The notes: a model not told the origin generated them from the letters alone. A stretch of DNA of 64,000 bases from Hyaloperonospora brassicae (GCA_947650285.1 CANTFL010001461.1:1-64000), one strand, 5' to 3'. Counted from the first letter of the stretch, positions 25,181-38,265 are shown. Numbers and translations are program-made.

Positions 25181-25689
25181 ATTTGCATACCGAATAGAAT
25201 TACGTTCGCGATCATCTTTATCACATCGATCAACGCACTGGGTCAATTTCGAAACCGATCCAAGTATCCTCTTTCTTTGATAGTCACGATCGACGAAAAA
25301 AACTTGGTTGTTTGATGATCTCCTTGATCGGGTTATTCGCACAATCATTCCTTGTCCGTCTTTATTCTACCCGTCCTAGTACATCATTGTTTCTGCATTG
25401 CACCATTTCGGTCGTGGTCGCGGATGGTTGATTGCTAGCTTTTCCTAGAGATAAATAGGTGTCCACTAGCTCGCCCCCCTCCGCTACGAAAAAATTGTAT
25501 GCTGATAATATTTTTTTGATTACGTACCTTCTCGACTTTCTTTCCCATTCGTACTGAATATATCACTGCCGCAACTCCTTATTGGTGATCCTACGGAGTG
25601 TGTCAATCCCTGACATTTCCACTTGGTTGACATGTCGGTCGGAGCTTTTCTGTGTGTTCATGTTGATTACCGCGATCGCATCTGGTTGA

Positions 25690-27470
25690 TTTCAAAACTG
25701 TCGTTGTAGCCGATCAGTAAAAGCGTGAATAATTTCCCCGGTTAAAATCTTTGTGGTAAAGACACTAATTGATTGGAAGGTGGGTCGGTGGCCATCCTGT
25801 TTTGGTGTCTCTAACTGGCAGAAAATGGCACCAAGAAATCCAGCGGTAGAATCAAGGTGGAAGACGATCCCAACGGTGATTAATAAACCGATCCAGCTGC
25901 CAGGGGAAGAATAGATATTTGACATTATATGGGACAAGGTGATAACCCTGATGTTTTCCATGGAGCTATCTGGGACTAGAATGTAATACAAAGCTATATA
26001 ATTCGTCTGAATGTTGGTAAAGAGGAAGGATGTGTAGATCGAATTAGGCGTAAGCCAGATCGCTGATTTATATTCCAAGGCTTTATCGATTAAGGGATAC
26101 CAGAACGTCGGATCAACAAAAATCTGCACCGGCTGTATATTTGCCTATACGAATGATCTCGGTGACTTGGTACACCATGGGCGATGACGTTGTAGCATGC
26201 GCATCGGGAGAAAGAATGTCGATCGCTGATTTGTATCGGATCGATCTCCGACATCTCAATACTAATGCCCAGATCGGTCATTATCTCCGCGGATGATATA
26301 TATTGTTGACAGAGCTACAGGATCATTAAAATACACTTGATGGAGAGACCTAAGTGACACATTTTAAGTTTTGACTGAAAGAGCCAGTAGAAGTCGTCCA
26401 AAATTGACAGCATGAATCGGGTTTGGACATATTTGATATTCAGGTCCTACATTCGGTATTTGGTACCATGATCATTATTTTGGTACTATAATTGGTATTA
26501 AATCCATTTTTTGGCGTTTTGGCTGTGATATCGGGAATACTGGCGCTATCAGTAAAGTAAAAGTTACGCGATTTCGACGCAGGTGTAAAGAGCCGACCAT
26601 GCTGAAATTAATATTGGAATGTGTAGTACGCTGCGGTTGGGTATAGGCCCAATGATAGCTCTGCTAGTAATTTGGTTAGCAAATAAACATATTTGACTTT
26701 TATCTATTCTACTGACGACACGTCGCCCCCTTATCCAAGAAAATTTCTTTGGCTTCACGACTGCTGAAGACACAGGTGTCTTAAAAGGCTCGGAAGACCG
26801 ATCTTGGATGTTATCCTAGATTGCTAAGATCTATCCCGGGGTATATGGCCCGGATCGATTAAATTCTCAAATCAACCCACTTATTTGCTATTAAAATCAT
26901 CACAGAAGGAAATGCAGTGGTAACAAGATCACGATAAAGCTCATGTGATCAGAAGACTGATTAAGCAGTTTCAGAACAAAACCGAGCGAGATCGAAACGA
27001 TACAGATAGCAAATCGGCACATTTGATTTGGCGAAACGTTCGATCGATCTGACCCAAATTGCGCACTTCCAACAAGATGGGTGATCCTGAATGGAGATCG
27101 GACCGATCCGAAGGCGAGATCGACGCAAGAACTTCAGATCGCTGTGTGAAAATCTACACACTGAGATCGAACCTCGATCCCAATCATATCAGCAAAATCG
27201 ACAACCTCAAGACCGTTACAAAGAGCTTAATCAGCTCAACCAACTGGTACACAAGGTGATTACAAGGCTTTGTAGCTAGCCGTAAATCGAAGTGCCCCCC
27301 CTGTGAGTCAGCAAGTCTTGGCAAGCTAAACATTGCATCTCACAGATGCGGTTTTGAATGTATGACTTCATCACATCTCCTCTACCGCATTACTCGACTT
27401 ACTCAATCGACGTTGCACCTGATTGACGTCGCCCAACGCGTTATTTGTCAAACGATGTGTCTTCGGCTTT
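25690..27470 (+). mobile_element. Truncated Gypsy LTR plus leader inserted in the minus-strand carcass
   Basis: About 25690-26740 is LTR-like and 26740-27260 is leader sequence. It is the inverted counterpart of 15510-17440. It separates the PR/linker part (27477 upward) from the RT part (25180 downward) of the minus-strand element, so it looks like a later, truncated insertion. The leader has a + strand frame with QSYQQNRQPQDRYKELNQLN and many GATC sites. No target-site duplication could be identified because both edges are eroded. Confidence 0.55.
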
Positions 27471-27476
27471 TTTATA

Positions 27477-28300
27477 TTATTTTTCTTCTCCCTTCTCCAC
27501 TATAGTATCAAACGCCAAAGTTTGCCATTCATTATAACGACGCGATCCGATTGACACATTTCCTTGTGTTTGCGGTGTCAGGTCGGCTGCATACAAAAGC
27601 TCAACGGAGCCCCATGTCTCAAATATTACATTACAATCGCTGATTATAGTAAATTGTACATACTTGATCCTGCCGAGTCCAGAAGTTACGGTGGGCATTC
27701 ACGCTCCATCTCGCCTCACCCACGGCTTGGCTCTTCGAAAAAGCGCCCGACGTTCGACTCAGTCGACCTACCGACAGGGGTGATCATACGTCGATAGTTT
27801 AGATTGGTCGCCTAAATTTTTGACCAGGATGGTGATATTTGGCCTGCCAGATCAATACGTACTTTATTCGGCAAACAAAAGTTTGGTCGACCAAATACAG
27901 CGGTACATCCGAGGAAACCATAAAAACCATACCTGATTCGGCGTCTTAGATTATCTGATTTCCAACCTGCACTTTGAAGCAATGTGCCATCATCCCGTCC
28001 AATTTGATTTTGTATCTCGTATGCCCTTTTATCATGTAAGCATTCTCCCTAATCCCTACACACATCAGCTAGGTACCATCGATAAGGCATCCTACCGTAC
28101 AAGCAACGTTAGTGTCAAACATCGATATATTTAGCGCCGGAGTTAAATATCATAATATCATAATAATTATTGATCGAACCCCTTACTCTTAATTGCTAAG
28201 ACACTTATCGGAAGTGTGAAGTGTCCAATACACACGTAACTTTCTCGGCGCAAGATCGAGCTCCATCCTTATAGGAGATCGGGAATACCCAACCACTCTT
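27477..28300 (-). pseudogene. Gypsy protease-to-RT linker remnant
   Basis: The minus-strand frame 27698-27477 contains TSGLGRIKYVQFTIISDCNV and GSRRYNEWQTLAFD, a stretch that follows the protease in this Gypsy group. The + strand carcass has the matching ELRRYNE and QVLAFEA near 49000. Sequence between 27700 and 28300 should hold the protease but is too eroded for me to place its catalytic Asp. Confidence 0.62.
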
Positions 28301-28399
28301 TTTACACTTAAGGTCGGCAAGCCATGGTTATAATTATCACCTAGGTCAGCGATCGGGTCGATCCGATAGTGAATTCATTGATCTCGCTTTTGCCTTTTA

Positions 28400-29180
28400 A
28401 ACAAATGCATAAATGCATAGCCTAGAACGCTCGTATTGTAATATATTCAAACCTAGCGAGCGTCCCAGTTTGACATTTCTACGACCTTGGGTTAGAAAAC
28501 TCCGGCGTTCTTGCTGAGTACGTACCATTCGCGAATCAAATTGTAGAATTACTCCATAGGACATTTATTACAATCATGTATCTCTAAACAAGATGCGCAC
28601 ACGTGTACACACTTTTCTGACGGATGTTCATTTCGTCCACACTTTTGGTACTTCAATCGCTTTCTGCACGCACGATCGTCGTGACTATTTGATTTCCAGT
28701 GGGTGCACGCTTTTTTCATCGTCACTAGACCGCACTGTTATTCAGAAGCTTCTCTCCTGTATCCGCACCATAATATCACTAATTCTTCATTCGATTTAAG
28801 ATCGCGGACACAAACACATTCCGTAGTTTCTTTTCCCCGTTCGGACAGCTGAGATCTGAAGCTGATCCACTGTCTTCGACCTACACACAAAGATCTCCCA
28901 CTGCACGGGCTAGGGTTGAGGGAGAATCTGGTGTAGGTCACGATAAAAATTTGTTCAATCGTGTTAATTAATACATCTGTCTGTGTTTTGTACGCTGGTA
29001 AGCGCGTAACGTCTCTTCCATCTCATCTGCATCTTCCGGCCGTAAAACAGTCAATTGTTTGGCCGGATCGCCATCGTCAAGCATTCCGATAAAATGTTCC
29101 ACATGTTCACAACGTACATCCAGTGATTGTGGTGGAACGGGGTTCACATGATTGCTAATGTGATCCCGTATCTCCACTAG
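28400..29180 (-). pseudogene. Gypsy gag remnant with zinc-finger region
   Basis: The minus-strand frame 29177-28968 carries CEHVEHFIGMLDDGDPAKQL and EMEETLRAYQRTKHRQ, the capsid C-terminal part of this gag group. Further left, about 28710-28540, a Cys/His-rich stretch reads KYQKCGRNEHPSEKCVHVCA then CNKCPME, followed by FYNLIREWYVLSKNAG. The + strand carcass has the same region at 32750-32908 and 48001-48050, which identifies both as one family in opposite orientation. Confidence 0.75.
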
Positions 29181-29199
29181 CGCCCAGACGACCGAATAT

Positions 29200-30080
29200 C
29201 GAAGGCGGTTCTCATTTCCGTGCTTTATTCATTCCTCACCTTGAGATCCCGTCATAATGGCGGGCTGTACTTCTTGGTGGGCTGTTGTCCAAGCTCAACT
29301 TGACCGTGTTTGGCACAGAAATGATCTTGTGGAAATTGTGAAGAAGCGCAGAAGAACAATGATGGAAAGTGTGGATCGCGCCTACCTCATTGAGTGCTAG
29401 ACCGATTTGATTGGTGGAGTGCGCTCGGAGATAGGCCCTTTGGAAGGCAGAATGGGACCAGACGACTGAAGGACAGAAAGCGGGATGTTGAGGTCATTCG
29501 AATTGATCTACCTAACGGTCAACAAGGAGTATAGTTAAGGATCGATAACTAACCGAACACTATCCGCGATCAAGGGGCTTGGATCATCAAATTACAAGGA
29601 CCGGATCACTCAAGGGGTAAACATCAACCAAAGTACTGGATCGCCAACGACAATGGAAGATAGGTGAATATGGAATCAAGCTGAAGGAGTGAACCGCCAA
29701 GATCACCAAACATGGAATGTCTCAGAAGTGACGGCGATCCGACGGTGGATGCCCGATCAGAGATTCGAAGGACTGATCACGATTCACTCTGGGTATGTAA
29801 TGCTGGATTGTGTGGACGCATAATTGGCGTGGACACATAATTGGTGTGGATCACATACCGCGATCCGCTACCCCGCGATCCACTGCACTGCGAAATACTG
29901 CACCGCGATTCACTACGGAGTGTATTCTGTCGGCCACATGATGCAAGAGGTGAATAACATAGACAGGCGATACGCAACAGAGATCTAGCGAAAAGATGGG
30001 CATAGTCATAGGATTGGTTTGTTGACATTAAACACAATTAAATTTGCAACGAAAGAAATGCGTCGACTTCTCCCGGGCAG
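29200..30080 (+). repeat. Probable decayed 5' LTR of the + strand outer Gypsy element
   Basis: The segment lies directly upstream of the + strand gag remnant. Its right edge (CGACTTCTCCCGGGCAGG, 30063-30080) resembles the right edges of the LTR/leader copies at 16.3 and 26.75 kb. The interior is GATC-rich. The left edge coincides with the truncation of the minus-strand gag remnant. Assignment rests on position and short matches only. Confidence 0.4.
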
Positions 30081-30099
30081 GAAATTTGGCATCCCATTG

Positions 30100-32908
30100 A
30101 ATAGAGATTCACCCGCGTCTTTAAAAACTTCGCCTTTGGATTGTCTTGCAGGGCGGAACATCAATTCTCCCCCCAAACTGCGATAGGACGCAGGGAACCT
30201 AAAGGTTCGGATTCAAGATCGCGAGACGGCTCAAGTGGTCAGAAGCCTCGCGGATCAAGAATCAACTTTGGATACAGGCGACTCTGAGGGAGCTCTCAAG
30301 TGTACTTGCGATCGAGTGAAGAAATTCCACTCGATCCACCCCACGTTTGACCGAATGTAGAATTTTCAGTCGATCGGCACCTATCCCCAAAATAGTCAAG
30401 TTCAGATTAAATTTAAGTCCGCCAAGAAGAGCGCAACTCGCCCCACCGACGGGTACTTAAGGTGAGCGAGAAAGCACATAGCACGGAATCGGGATGCCCC
30501 CTCCGTTTTTCGGTCGTCCGGGCGCCAGTGGAGAGTCGAAATTACAAGGGATTTGTAATTACCACTCCACTACAATGCTGCGCGTGCCCGGATAGTCTGG
30601 TGACCCGGGATTTCACCGTGAGCCCCTGTGAAAAGAAGCCAAGATAAAGACTGAATCTGGGATAAAAGCTCCAGCGAAAAAGTATCGTCGAAGAAGCGTG
30701 AGAATGAAGGATATCCAGATCGCCAAAGTTTTGGGAGGGATTTGACGACATGAAAGTAAAAGAGAAAGATCGGTCGCACGATCTGGAAGAAACCCCCCAG
30801 CTCTCTCCTGAGGTCCATTCGGTGTCCAACGCAGATCGCACTGCAAAGCACGATCTGCAGGATGAAAGTCCTAGAAGAATACCAAAACGATTTCATTTAT
30901 ATCAGATAAACCTTCAAAAATGATAAAGAAAGAGGCAGAGAGTTCAAACGACTTAAACAAGTTGACCGCGGTAAAACAAGTATGAAACGTCTACAAGAAC
31001 AGGCATGCCGGAGATAAGGTCACGGAGGAGAATATGGATCAAGAACTAAAGTCAGTAAATCGCGAAGTGAAGTTTGAGGAATGGCGATTTGATGAAATCA
31101 GCCGGGAGTCCAATTTGAAGGAGCTAGATAAGCTGTTTTCTAGGGAACATGTGCTGGAGACGATCAAGCCGAAGCTGACCGGATCGCTGCGCGGACCGAT
31201 ATCAGCGCTTCAACCGAATCGTAACGTGTTCGAGGCGCTCCAGCGTATAATTAAACTTCTAGCGGAGGGAGGGTCCCAACTGGAACGTTCAATGCGCAAA
31301 CGCTACTAGAGTGCAACCACAATCGAGTGATGGCTGCCAAATCGTCGCTGATTAAGACGTTGAGTCCGCTTGTAAGGCATACATGACCCTGGAGACAACA
31401 CGATTCGCCGATCGGCACTACCGATCTACGGATCACGCAGCGAGTCACGATAAGTCAAGTTCTCACAACGATCAACGATTTCCCCGTAGGATGAACACAC
31501 TGGATCGTCCCATTATGCTTCAGCGGAATCAGAAGAGGACTCGAATAATTCGTTCGAAAATCCAAGGGATGTCACTAGGACCAAGGGGCGCGGATCTATT
31601 GCAAAAGAAATTGAAACGGAACGAGGCAGAGGCGCAATCGAGAAAGCCACCGGCGAAGCAGTTCATGAACATGGTGGAATCAGATCAGGTGAATTCCTAT
31701 TTTCAAGAGCAGCCATGAAGAAATATGATCTATAAAAAGCCCGTACGAATGCCGGACGATCGGCTATTCACCAACCTGAAGCGGAGATGATATGCCAGAT
31801 GTGGACATGGAGTCGGTTGGATCGCGTCTTAGTAAATCGCACGACTGTAATTGTGCGCGCCGATACCAAGGTAATTAGAGATTACCACAGGTGGAAACGG
31901 CAGAGGCTTCCAATATTGGTCGTTTCTCTATCCAAAGGATTCGGGTATCTGCCTTGGCCGAGCTCAAAGTGTTTGCTGGACGAGAGAAGAATAAATTTTT
32001 GAGCGAGAAACTGGATCAGTAAGGTAAAGTCGGCGTTCCTACGTGATCAATCGCCTGACGCGGAGAAGTGCCTGGTATTCAGCGATTTTATTACGGAATT
32101 AGCGCGTGACTGGTATAACAGTCTCATTCGGTCGACAAGGACTTCGTGGAAGGCAATCCTGGAAGGCTTCATGGCCGAATACCGAGGTAATAAGGGCATT
32201 TCGGTAGGGAGACTCTACCACCAAGCCCGTAAGGGATCGAACGAGACTCCATTATAGTACTAATAGTGTCTGAATGTGGATACGATCCGAGCGGAGATCC
32301 CGAAACGAGATGGACTGTCTGCTATCAGCAAGGAACATGTGAATCAATACATTGGTACCCTGGACAATCGCGATTTGGCAAGATTGATGACAAATCTACG
32401 TCTTGGAGATGCAGACGATCTTAAAATAACTCTGCAAGAATGAGATGGTATGGATGTCTGAAAATCTTACGCTTCTTTGGTGTCGAAAAATGTTCGACAG
32501 CGTCTTACGTCACAGGCGGCCCAAATATCAGCGAAACCGGACCGGGCTGTGAGACCGACATACTTGGAAAGCGAGAGCAGTGGATCCGAAGCTGATTCCG
32601 GCGGATCGGATACGGATTCAGATCGGCGCAATGTATACATGGCTACAGCTGCGGATCGCGATCAAAAATCAGGAGACCCGATCGTCCAAAATGAGAGATT
32701 TGATCAAGAAAGACACTGCGATCGTGGGAAGCCTCAAAAAGTGTGTACGCACTATGGGTTGAAGAGACATGACGATCGCGGGTTTTGGAAGCGGCTGACA
32801 TGTCCGAAGTGTGGAAGTAAATATTATCTTGGGGACAAGTGCTACTACGTGTGTTCCGTATTCAAAAACGTCCCCGATGAAGGAAAGTTCCCAATGGAAC
32901 AGTTTTAT
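30100..32908 (+). pseudogene. gag of the outer + strand Gypsy element, split by the inner element
   Basis: Broken frames on the + strand give an N-terminal helical part (31034-31309, with REHVLETIKPKLTGSLRGPI), an eroded capsid (about 31900-32260), and an open C-terminal part from 32477. The C-terminal part has a Ser/Asp-rich segment (SESSGSEADSGGSDTDSDRR) and a Cys/His region CTHYGLKRHDDRGFWKRL then CPKCGSKYYLGDKC. Some knuckle cysteines are lost. The frame is interrupted after MEQFY at 32908 by the inner element's LTR and resumes in the same frame at 48001. Confidence 0.8.
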
Positions 32909-33953
32909 TGTGGTGTAGAGAATTTCAGTCCCGGGATATTAGGTCGGCGACTTAAGGGTCGGCGACTCAAGTGTCGGGAACTCGAGCGACAGTGGAAAAG
33001 GTCGGCAAATCGATTATCGGCGACTTAATAGTCGACGACTTAAGGGTCAGCGACTTAAGGGTCAGCGACTTGTGGGTGTCGGTGACTCGGGTGTCGACGA
33101 CTCGGGTGTCGGCAGATCAAGTGCCAGCGACTCAAGTCTCGACGACTCGGGTGTCGGCGACTTAAGTGTCGGAGACTCAGGTGTCGACGACTCGGGTGTC
33201 GGCGACTCAACTGCCAGCGACTTACGTGTCGGCGACTCGGGTGTCGGCGACTCGGGTGTCGGCGACTCAAGGGTATAGCAGAATGCGGAAAGATCTAACG
33301 ACAGAGTCATCACGTTATTTGTATAGGAACTAGGGAAGTCCAGAGAGCCATTCAAACTGGCTCTGCGAGAAAGCAAAAGAGATAAACCAATACATTGCAG
33401 AATTTTTAAGTCTAAGTTACGCGTAAACTTAAGGTAAGTCCCTGCGTGGGCTAGATCATGCCTGCCGTCGAACCTTTAGAGGCATAGCTTGTAGAGGTAT
33501 CGACTGGTAGCGCCAAGAGTTAGGAAGGCCCGGGTTGGGTAGCGCTCGCTACTAGCGAAGGAAGGAGTCTCGTCGTCGACTAGCTGGTGACCCAATAGAT
33601 GGCACCGTTGATAGTCTTGTCGAGCGACAAGCCGGTGGGCCTCAGTCGAGGGCATCGTAATTCTTCTAGTCGGGTGGACACTACGCCCGGTGACCTTTAA
33701 AAACGCGTACTGCGTCGGCTTCCACCCGTTGGTGTGAAGCCACAGGAAGAGAGAGTTTTAGAAGCTGCTGAGCTCAGGCAGGCTTCTGGAGGAGTGGTTG
33801 TAAGGAATCGGCTAGCCGCAACTGAACCCGAAGGGGCGAACCACGTAGGAATTTATACTGACGTACCAGCCTGTGTCGCCGACTTCACTCGGGAATTGTT
33901 GTGTTTGTACGTTGAGGCTGTTATACGACGGGATTAACTAATACTATCCCACA
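32909..33953 (+). repeat. 5' LTR of the inner element (1045 bp)
   Basis: Starts TGTGGTGTAGAG and ends ...CCCACA. It holds a degenerate minisatellite at its left end and a conserved right half with GAATCGGCTAG and CCCGAAGGGGC. It aligns with 47050-47996. The start is set by comparison with the 3' LTR (TCTGGTGTAGAT) and by the TTAT duplication. Confidence 0.85.
32942..33275 (+). repeat. Minisatellite in the 5' LTR (unit about 15 bp, GTCGGCGACTCRRGT)
   Basis: About twenty imperfect copies of a ~15 bp unit with core GTCGGCGACT and variable tail (CGGGT, CAAGT, TAAGG). Unit spacing is uneven. The 3' LTR has the same array but shorter (47085-47310). Because the unit is a multiple of three, all frames stay open and give spurious repetitive ORFs. 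Confidence 0.85.
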
Positions 33954-34103
33954 ACTGTTTTCTCGACCCGGGATTTCAGGGTGTGCAATTGTTTAGCAGG
34001 TACCAAGCAACCAACTACGAGCGAAATGGTCACACATTCGAAACTAGCGAGCGGTGGGATCTCTGCGTCTGATGGAAGATCGTCGCGCGCTGGGTCGACC
34101 TAG

Positions 34104-36410
34104 GTGATTAAGAACAACACCGAAGTTAAGGTGAAAGTGAAACGAGAACCTGGGCTTGACGAATTTGAAGAAGGTGACCATGTGGAGGAAGATCAAGATG
34201 GAAGTGATGAGTACGACAATGGAGGAGTACTCGTAGAAGAGGAAGAAAAGCAAGTTCTCCACGCGGGACATTTGATTCGCGTACAGGCGATGTAGGAGAA
34301 GTCATGCACAAGCGGTGAGAGACTTTGTGCAAGCCGAGCAAGGAAAGGGATATGACGAAGAGCTGAGGTTGGGGGTGGCAGAACTTCAATCGGCCATCTT
34401 CAGGACCCCGAAGAGGAACTCTACTCCTCACGCGAACCGGATCCTTCATCGAATTGCTGACGATATGAAGAAGAGCAGGTGGGTCAAGCAGTTCGACATC
34501 GAACGATCCACTCAAGCGAAATGGTCGGAACTCATCACCATGTTGAACACGACCTGCACCATTATGAACATTGGAGCACTCTCGGCGTACAAGACCTACC
34601 TCTTGCGTGCAATGGGATACAAGTGCAAAGCGTCGAAGGATCCCAAACTGGCGGAGGCTGTTTTCAACCCGCGGGTGGTGGACAAAGAGATGAAGGAATG
34701 GAGAGCCAAGCTCAGAGACGCGTTTGGAATCGACGCGATTCCGAGCGTCAGATCTACAATGGAACAGCTGCATGTAGACGCCGCTTCAATAGAAGAGAAG
34801 GCACCGGTACGATCTAGTTATGAGCCACAGTTAAGATTCAGCGAGACTCAAGCGTGGACACACGCTCAAGGAGACGAGAAAGGTGAAACTAAACCGGAAG
34901 CATACTCTCGAGTGGAGAGATAGCCTTACATGGAGGATGTCTACATGTAGACTCCAAGGTCTACCCTCCGACAAGGAGATAGCGTTCGCAAACGAGAGGA
35001 TAAGATGGACGAGGACCCTACGAACGACGACGACGACGATGACGACGATTATTGGATGGGATGGGACAACAACGCGGAAGTCATTCGACGAACAACTGCA
35101 ATCGTCGTCTGAGTTTTGAAGGATCTGTGAGTAAACGAGGACAAGTTTTCGAGATTCGAACGCATGCCTCGTTGGAGAAGATCGCCAAGTTCGAGGGAAG
35201 AAGATACCAGTCCGACGAAGCTCTAGAGTGGATCAAGACGTTTACGTATGAGATGAAGGGAACATGCAAGCCCCAGAATGACTGGTGTGAGCCTTTCTCG
35301 TTGAGTCTAGGAAAGTCGACGAAGAGTTGGTACCGACAGTTGTCGAAGAAAACGCAGAGGACATGAAATGTTGCTCAGCAAGGCGTTTTTGGAGTACTAC
35401 TGCTCGCAGTACGATCAGTCGGCCAGGTCCAGGTACTTATCGGCGAAGCGCCAGGAATCGAAACATGTGTGCGACTTCCTCCTTCGCTTGAATGGATACG
35501 CACGAGCTGCGAATGATCCAATACGAGAAGGGCGGGGCCGAGTCTGAAGATCATGTGGAGCACTTCTTGCTGAATTGTGGAGATGATGACTTGATGGACT
35601 TCATCCACCCGCAACGACTGGGTGATATACATCGAGTGGAACAGATCATCAGTCATCGGTTGCTAGGCGAAAAGCGCAAGAAGCAACGTGACAGAATGAG
35701 CAGCAATCGACTATCTGGTCCACACCGATACGAGTCCAGGATCACTCGCCGCAGAGACAGCTGTAACGACAGCACGCGTCAATCAGAAGGCCGACGTGAC
35801 AACAGCCGTGATGGACATCGTTTCAATCACCAAGAGAGACATGAAGAACACCGACTCGTCAGCAGAGACAGGCAACCGCGGCGAGAAGGACGAACAGGGC
35901 GATACGAGTACGACGGTAGCCGTCGTATTACCCTCGCATCGGCAACTACGGACGATCTGCGGGCTGCAGTCGAAGAATTGAAGCTCAGACAATACGCTTA
36001 TATATTTACGAGTCGCAAGAGGACGAAAGCGACTACGACCACACAAACGACTACGAGTCGAACTATGACGCCGATTACATGGAGGTGGGCAGAGAAATGA
36101 ACAGAGTGGCGTTACCAGCAGAGCGCGGTGAGCGACCACGACCTGGTCCTAATACTATGGGTCGAGCAGGCAACGGCTGAGCATGAGGTACGACCTGATC
36201 CACATGACCAAGCCAACCAGCGTCATCGGCCAGACCACTCGAGAGAACGCCGACCATGGGGTCCCTGTGGAGCGTAAGGTGCAGCAGGACACGACGCTCA
36301 TTTTTGCAGACGCCGTTGCAAATTCTGCAAACATGTGCACGACGTCGGTAGGTGCGAACTGTTCACCGAGTTCGAACGACTAACCAAGTTCGTCAAGTCA
36401 TCGATCGATC
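34104..36410 (+). pseudogene. gag of the inner Gypsy element, fragmented
   Basis: Open pieces shift between frames. 34315-34923 (202 codons) is an N-terminal segment. 35150-35680 is the capsid-like part with FEIRTHASLEKIAKFEGRRY, KSWYRQLSKK and FLEYYCSQYDQSARSRYLS. About 36310-36350 is a zinc knuckle CKFCKHVHDVGRC (CX2CX3HX4C), one residue shorter than the usual spacing. An Arg-rich stretch lies between capsid and knuckle. At least four frameshifts or stops occur. Active relatives would use this protein for particle assembly and RNA binding. Confidence 0.7.
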
Positions 36411-38265
36411 GAATAACTGTGCCCGAAGAACTTCAACACATCTATCAGCCAGGCCATTTAAATTAGGAGGCTCGCCGACTTTGAATGGGTCGGGAAACAA
36501 CGGGCTGCCACAGTCAGTGGAACCAGCAGTCGACGCGAACTACGTGTTTGCTTGTTTTGGAGACACAAGAAAACCCGGCGATGAAGCGCGTATAAGGTTA
36601 AATAGAGGGGAGCATCCGCCGGACATGTCAACTACCGACGAAAGGGTCGATGGTGAAAGAGCGATGGCTCGGATGGACGCATCACCCAACTCTCGGCGAC
36701 AGATAGAATTGGAAAAGCCACTGAAGTTGCTACAAGGGGAGAGACTAGGATGGTGGTCGTCAAGGAAGTTCGATCGGAGAATAAGAATGAGAGCTATTGT
36801 GATGGGGGCAGTGAATGACCAACGGAATCAGATCCTGCTAGACACAAGAGCAAACATCTCAGCGATAAGCGAATCGTTTGCACGAAAGCTTAAGCTCCGA
36901 GGTCGAATGAGTACGGACAAGCAGATCGACGTACAAGGGATAGGGGAGTCAAAAGTAGTCACGACGTCACGGTTCACGGTCAAGATAACACTCGGGTGGA
37001 AGGTGGTCTATGAATTCGAAGTATGGATCATGCCACATCACGCGGAAGTAGACCTTATACTCGGAACAGACTTCATGATACCAGCTGGATTCCGTCTATA
37101 TCTCTTCAATTCGACAGCCAAATTACCCGATGAACTAGTCGTGCCACTCCTTAAGTCCACGAAAGAAGTCGACGGGCAGGAGTGGGGGAGAGAAGTCACA
37201 GGGGGACCCAGAGATACCATGAATATCGATCAACGAGGGTCTGAGGTGTGTAAGTTGCAGCGTCAACAACCAATTGGATCCACACACGAGCTGTGGGTTC
37301 GTCGACTACCCGCACTACTACCCACAATCATACATAACATGAAAGGGAAAGCGACGACGGTCAGATTAACCAATCTCGCATTACGGGTAACGACATGTCC
37401 AGAACATTCCCCGATCGTAGTGTGGATGCCACACGGTACGTTGCCACGAGATGAAGGATACGTGCGCGTGAATTTGTCGAAGTACAGAAATTGGCAAGTG
37501 CTAGCGTACGAACATGTCTTAGACAAAGAATTGATGCAGAAAGAGAAAGGTTTGTATGAGGAGTGGTTGTCCCGACAACCACTAGCTGTGGAACGGCCAA
37601 CCTACACTCTACCGCGTGCAACCCTTCGTCGGGATGAAGCTACTGTGAATACGCAGTGTACGATCAACAAGGAAGAACGAAACTGGGAGGGTGCAGACAG
37701 CGTAAGACGACAAGCTCAAGGTGCTCCCACAAAACTGACGGAGAGTGAGCCGAACAGAAGCAATGGCCAGCCCGCTAACCATCATCCAGAACCGGCCAAG
37801 AATGTCACGAATCGCGACGGAAGCATCAACAATGCTACGTGCCACTCGGCAGCAACCAGGGCGGTGTGCACGGCGTTTGAAGAAGATACGTGGTTACTCA
37901 ATGAACCACTTTACCGTGTCGGTGAAAAGTTGTATGATCCAGATAAAACATTAGATCAAGCTATCGAATCATCTACATCACCCTTATCGTCACGTACTAG
38001 GGAGAATAACCCTGTCGACGAACTGGACGATCGATACTTGTGTGTCCTGGAAGAGTCGAGTATGGACCTTCTTGAGAAGGATCCATCTACTGCGCTGTTG
38101 GACAGATTTGCGTTCAAGCATGGTTCCAGCGAAGACACCGTGGTGGATTACGCTCGCGAACTTGCCTTTCTGCCGAACCTCACGGAGCTGACACAAAAAA
38201 GTTGGACTACGATGGAAAGAATGTTATATCATCAGCTCATGATGAGGATTAACAGGCCAAGTTGA
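36352..38265 (+). pseudogene. pol N-terminal ORF with protease, inner element
   Basis: The longest open frame of the element (637 codons). The protease lies near its middle: QILLDTRANISAISESFAR (about residues 160-178) is the active-site region, followed by VDLILGTDFMIPAG about 65 residues later. The expected Asp-Thr-Gly is Asp-Thr-Arg here. Downstream are the RNWQVLAYEH-type linker and an acidic/Asn-rich spacer leading to RT. The frame ends at a TGA at 38263-38265 that overlaps the RT frame, so at least one shift is needed to reach RT. Confidence 0.78.

Noticed and set aside
32942..33275. Regularly spaced short repeats resembling a CRISPR array
   Set aside because: There are no unique spacers of constant length. 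The units are contiguous and degenerate, lie inside an LTR, and the genome is eukaryotic.
33055..33278. Overlapping ORFs on both strands with repeats such as SRRHPSRRH and GVGDSGVDD
   Set aside because: They arise from the LTR minisatellite whose unit is a multiple of three. All frames stay open by chance.
34126..34773. 215-codon minus-strand ORF opposite the inner element's gag
   Set aside because: It is the shadow of the gag frame 34315-34923 and has no coding features of its own.
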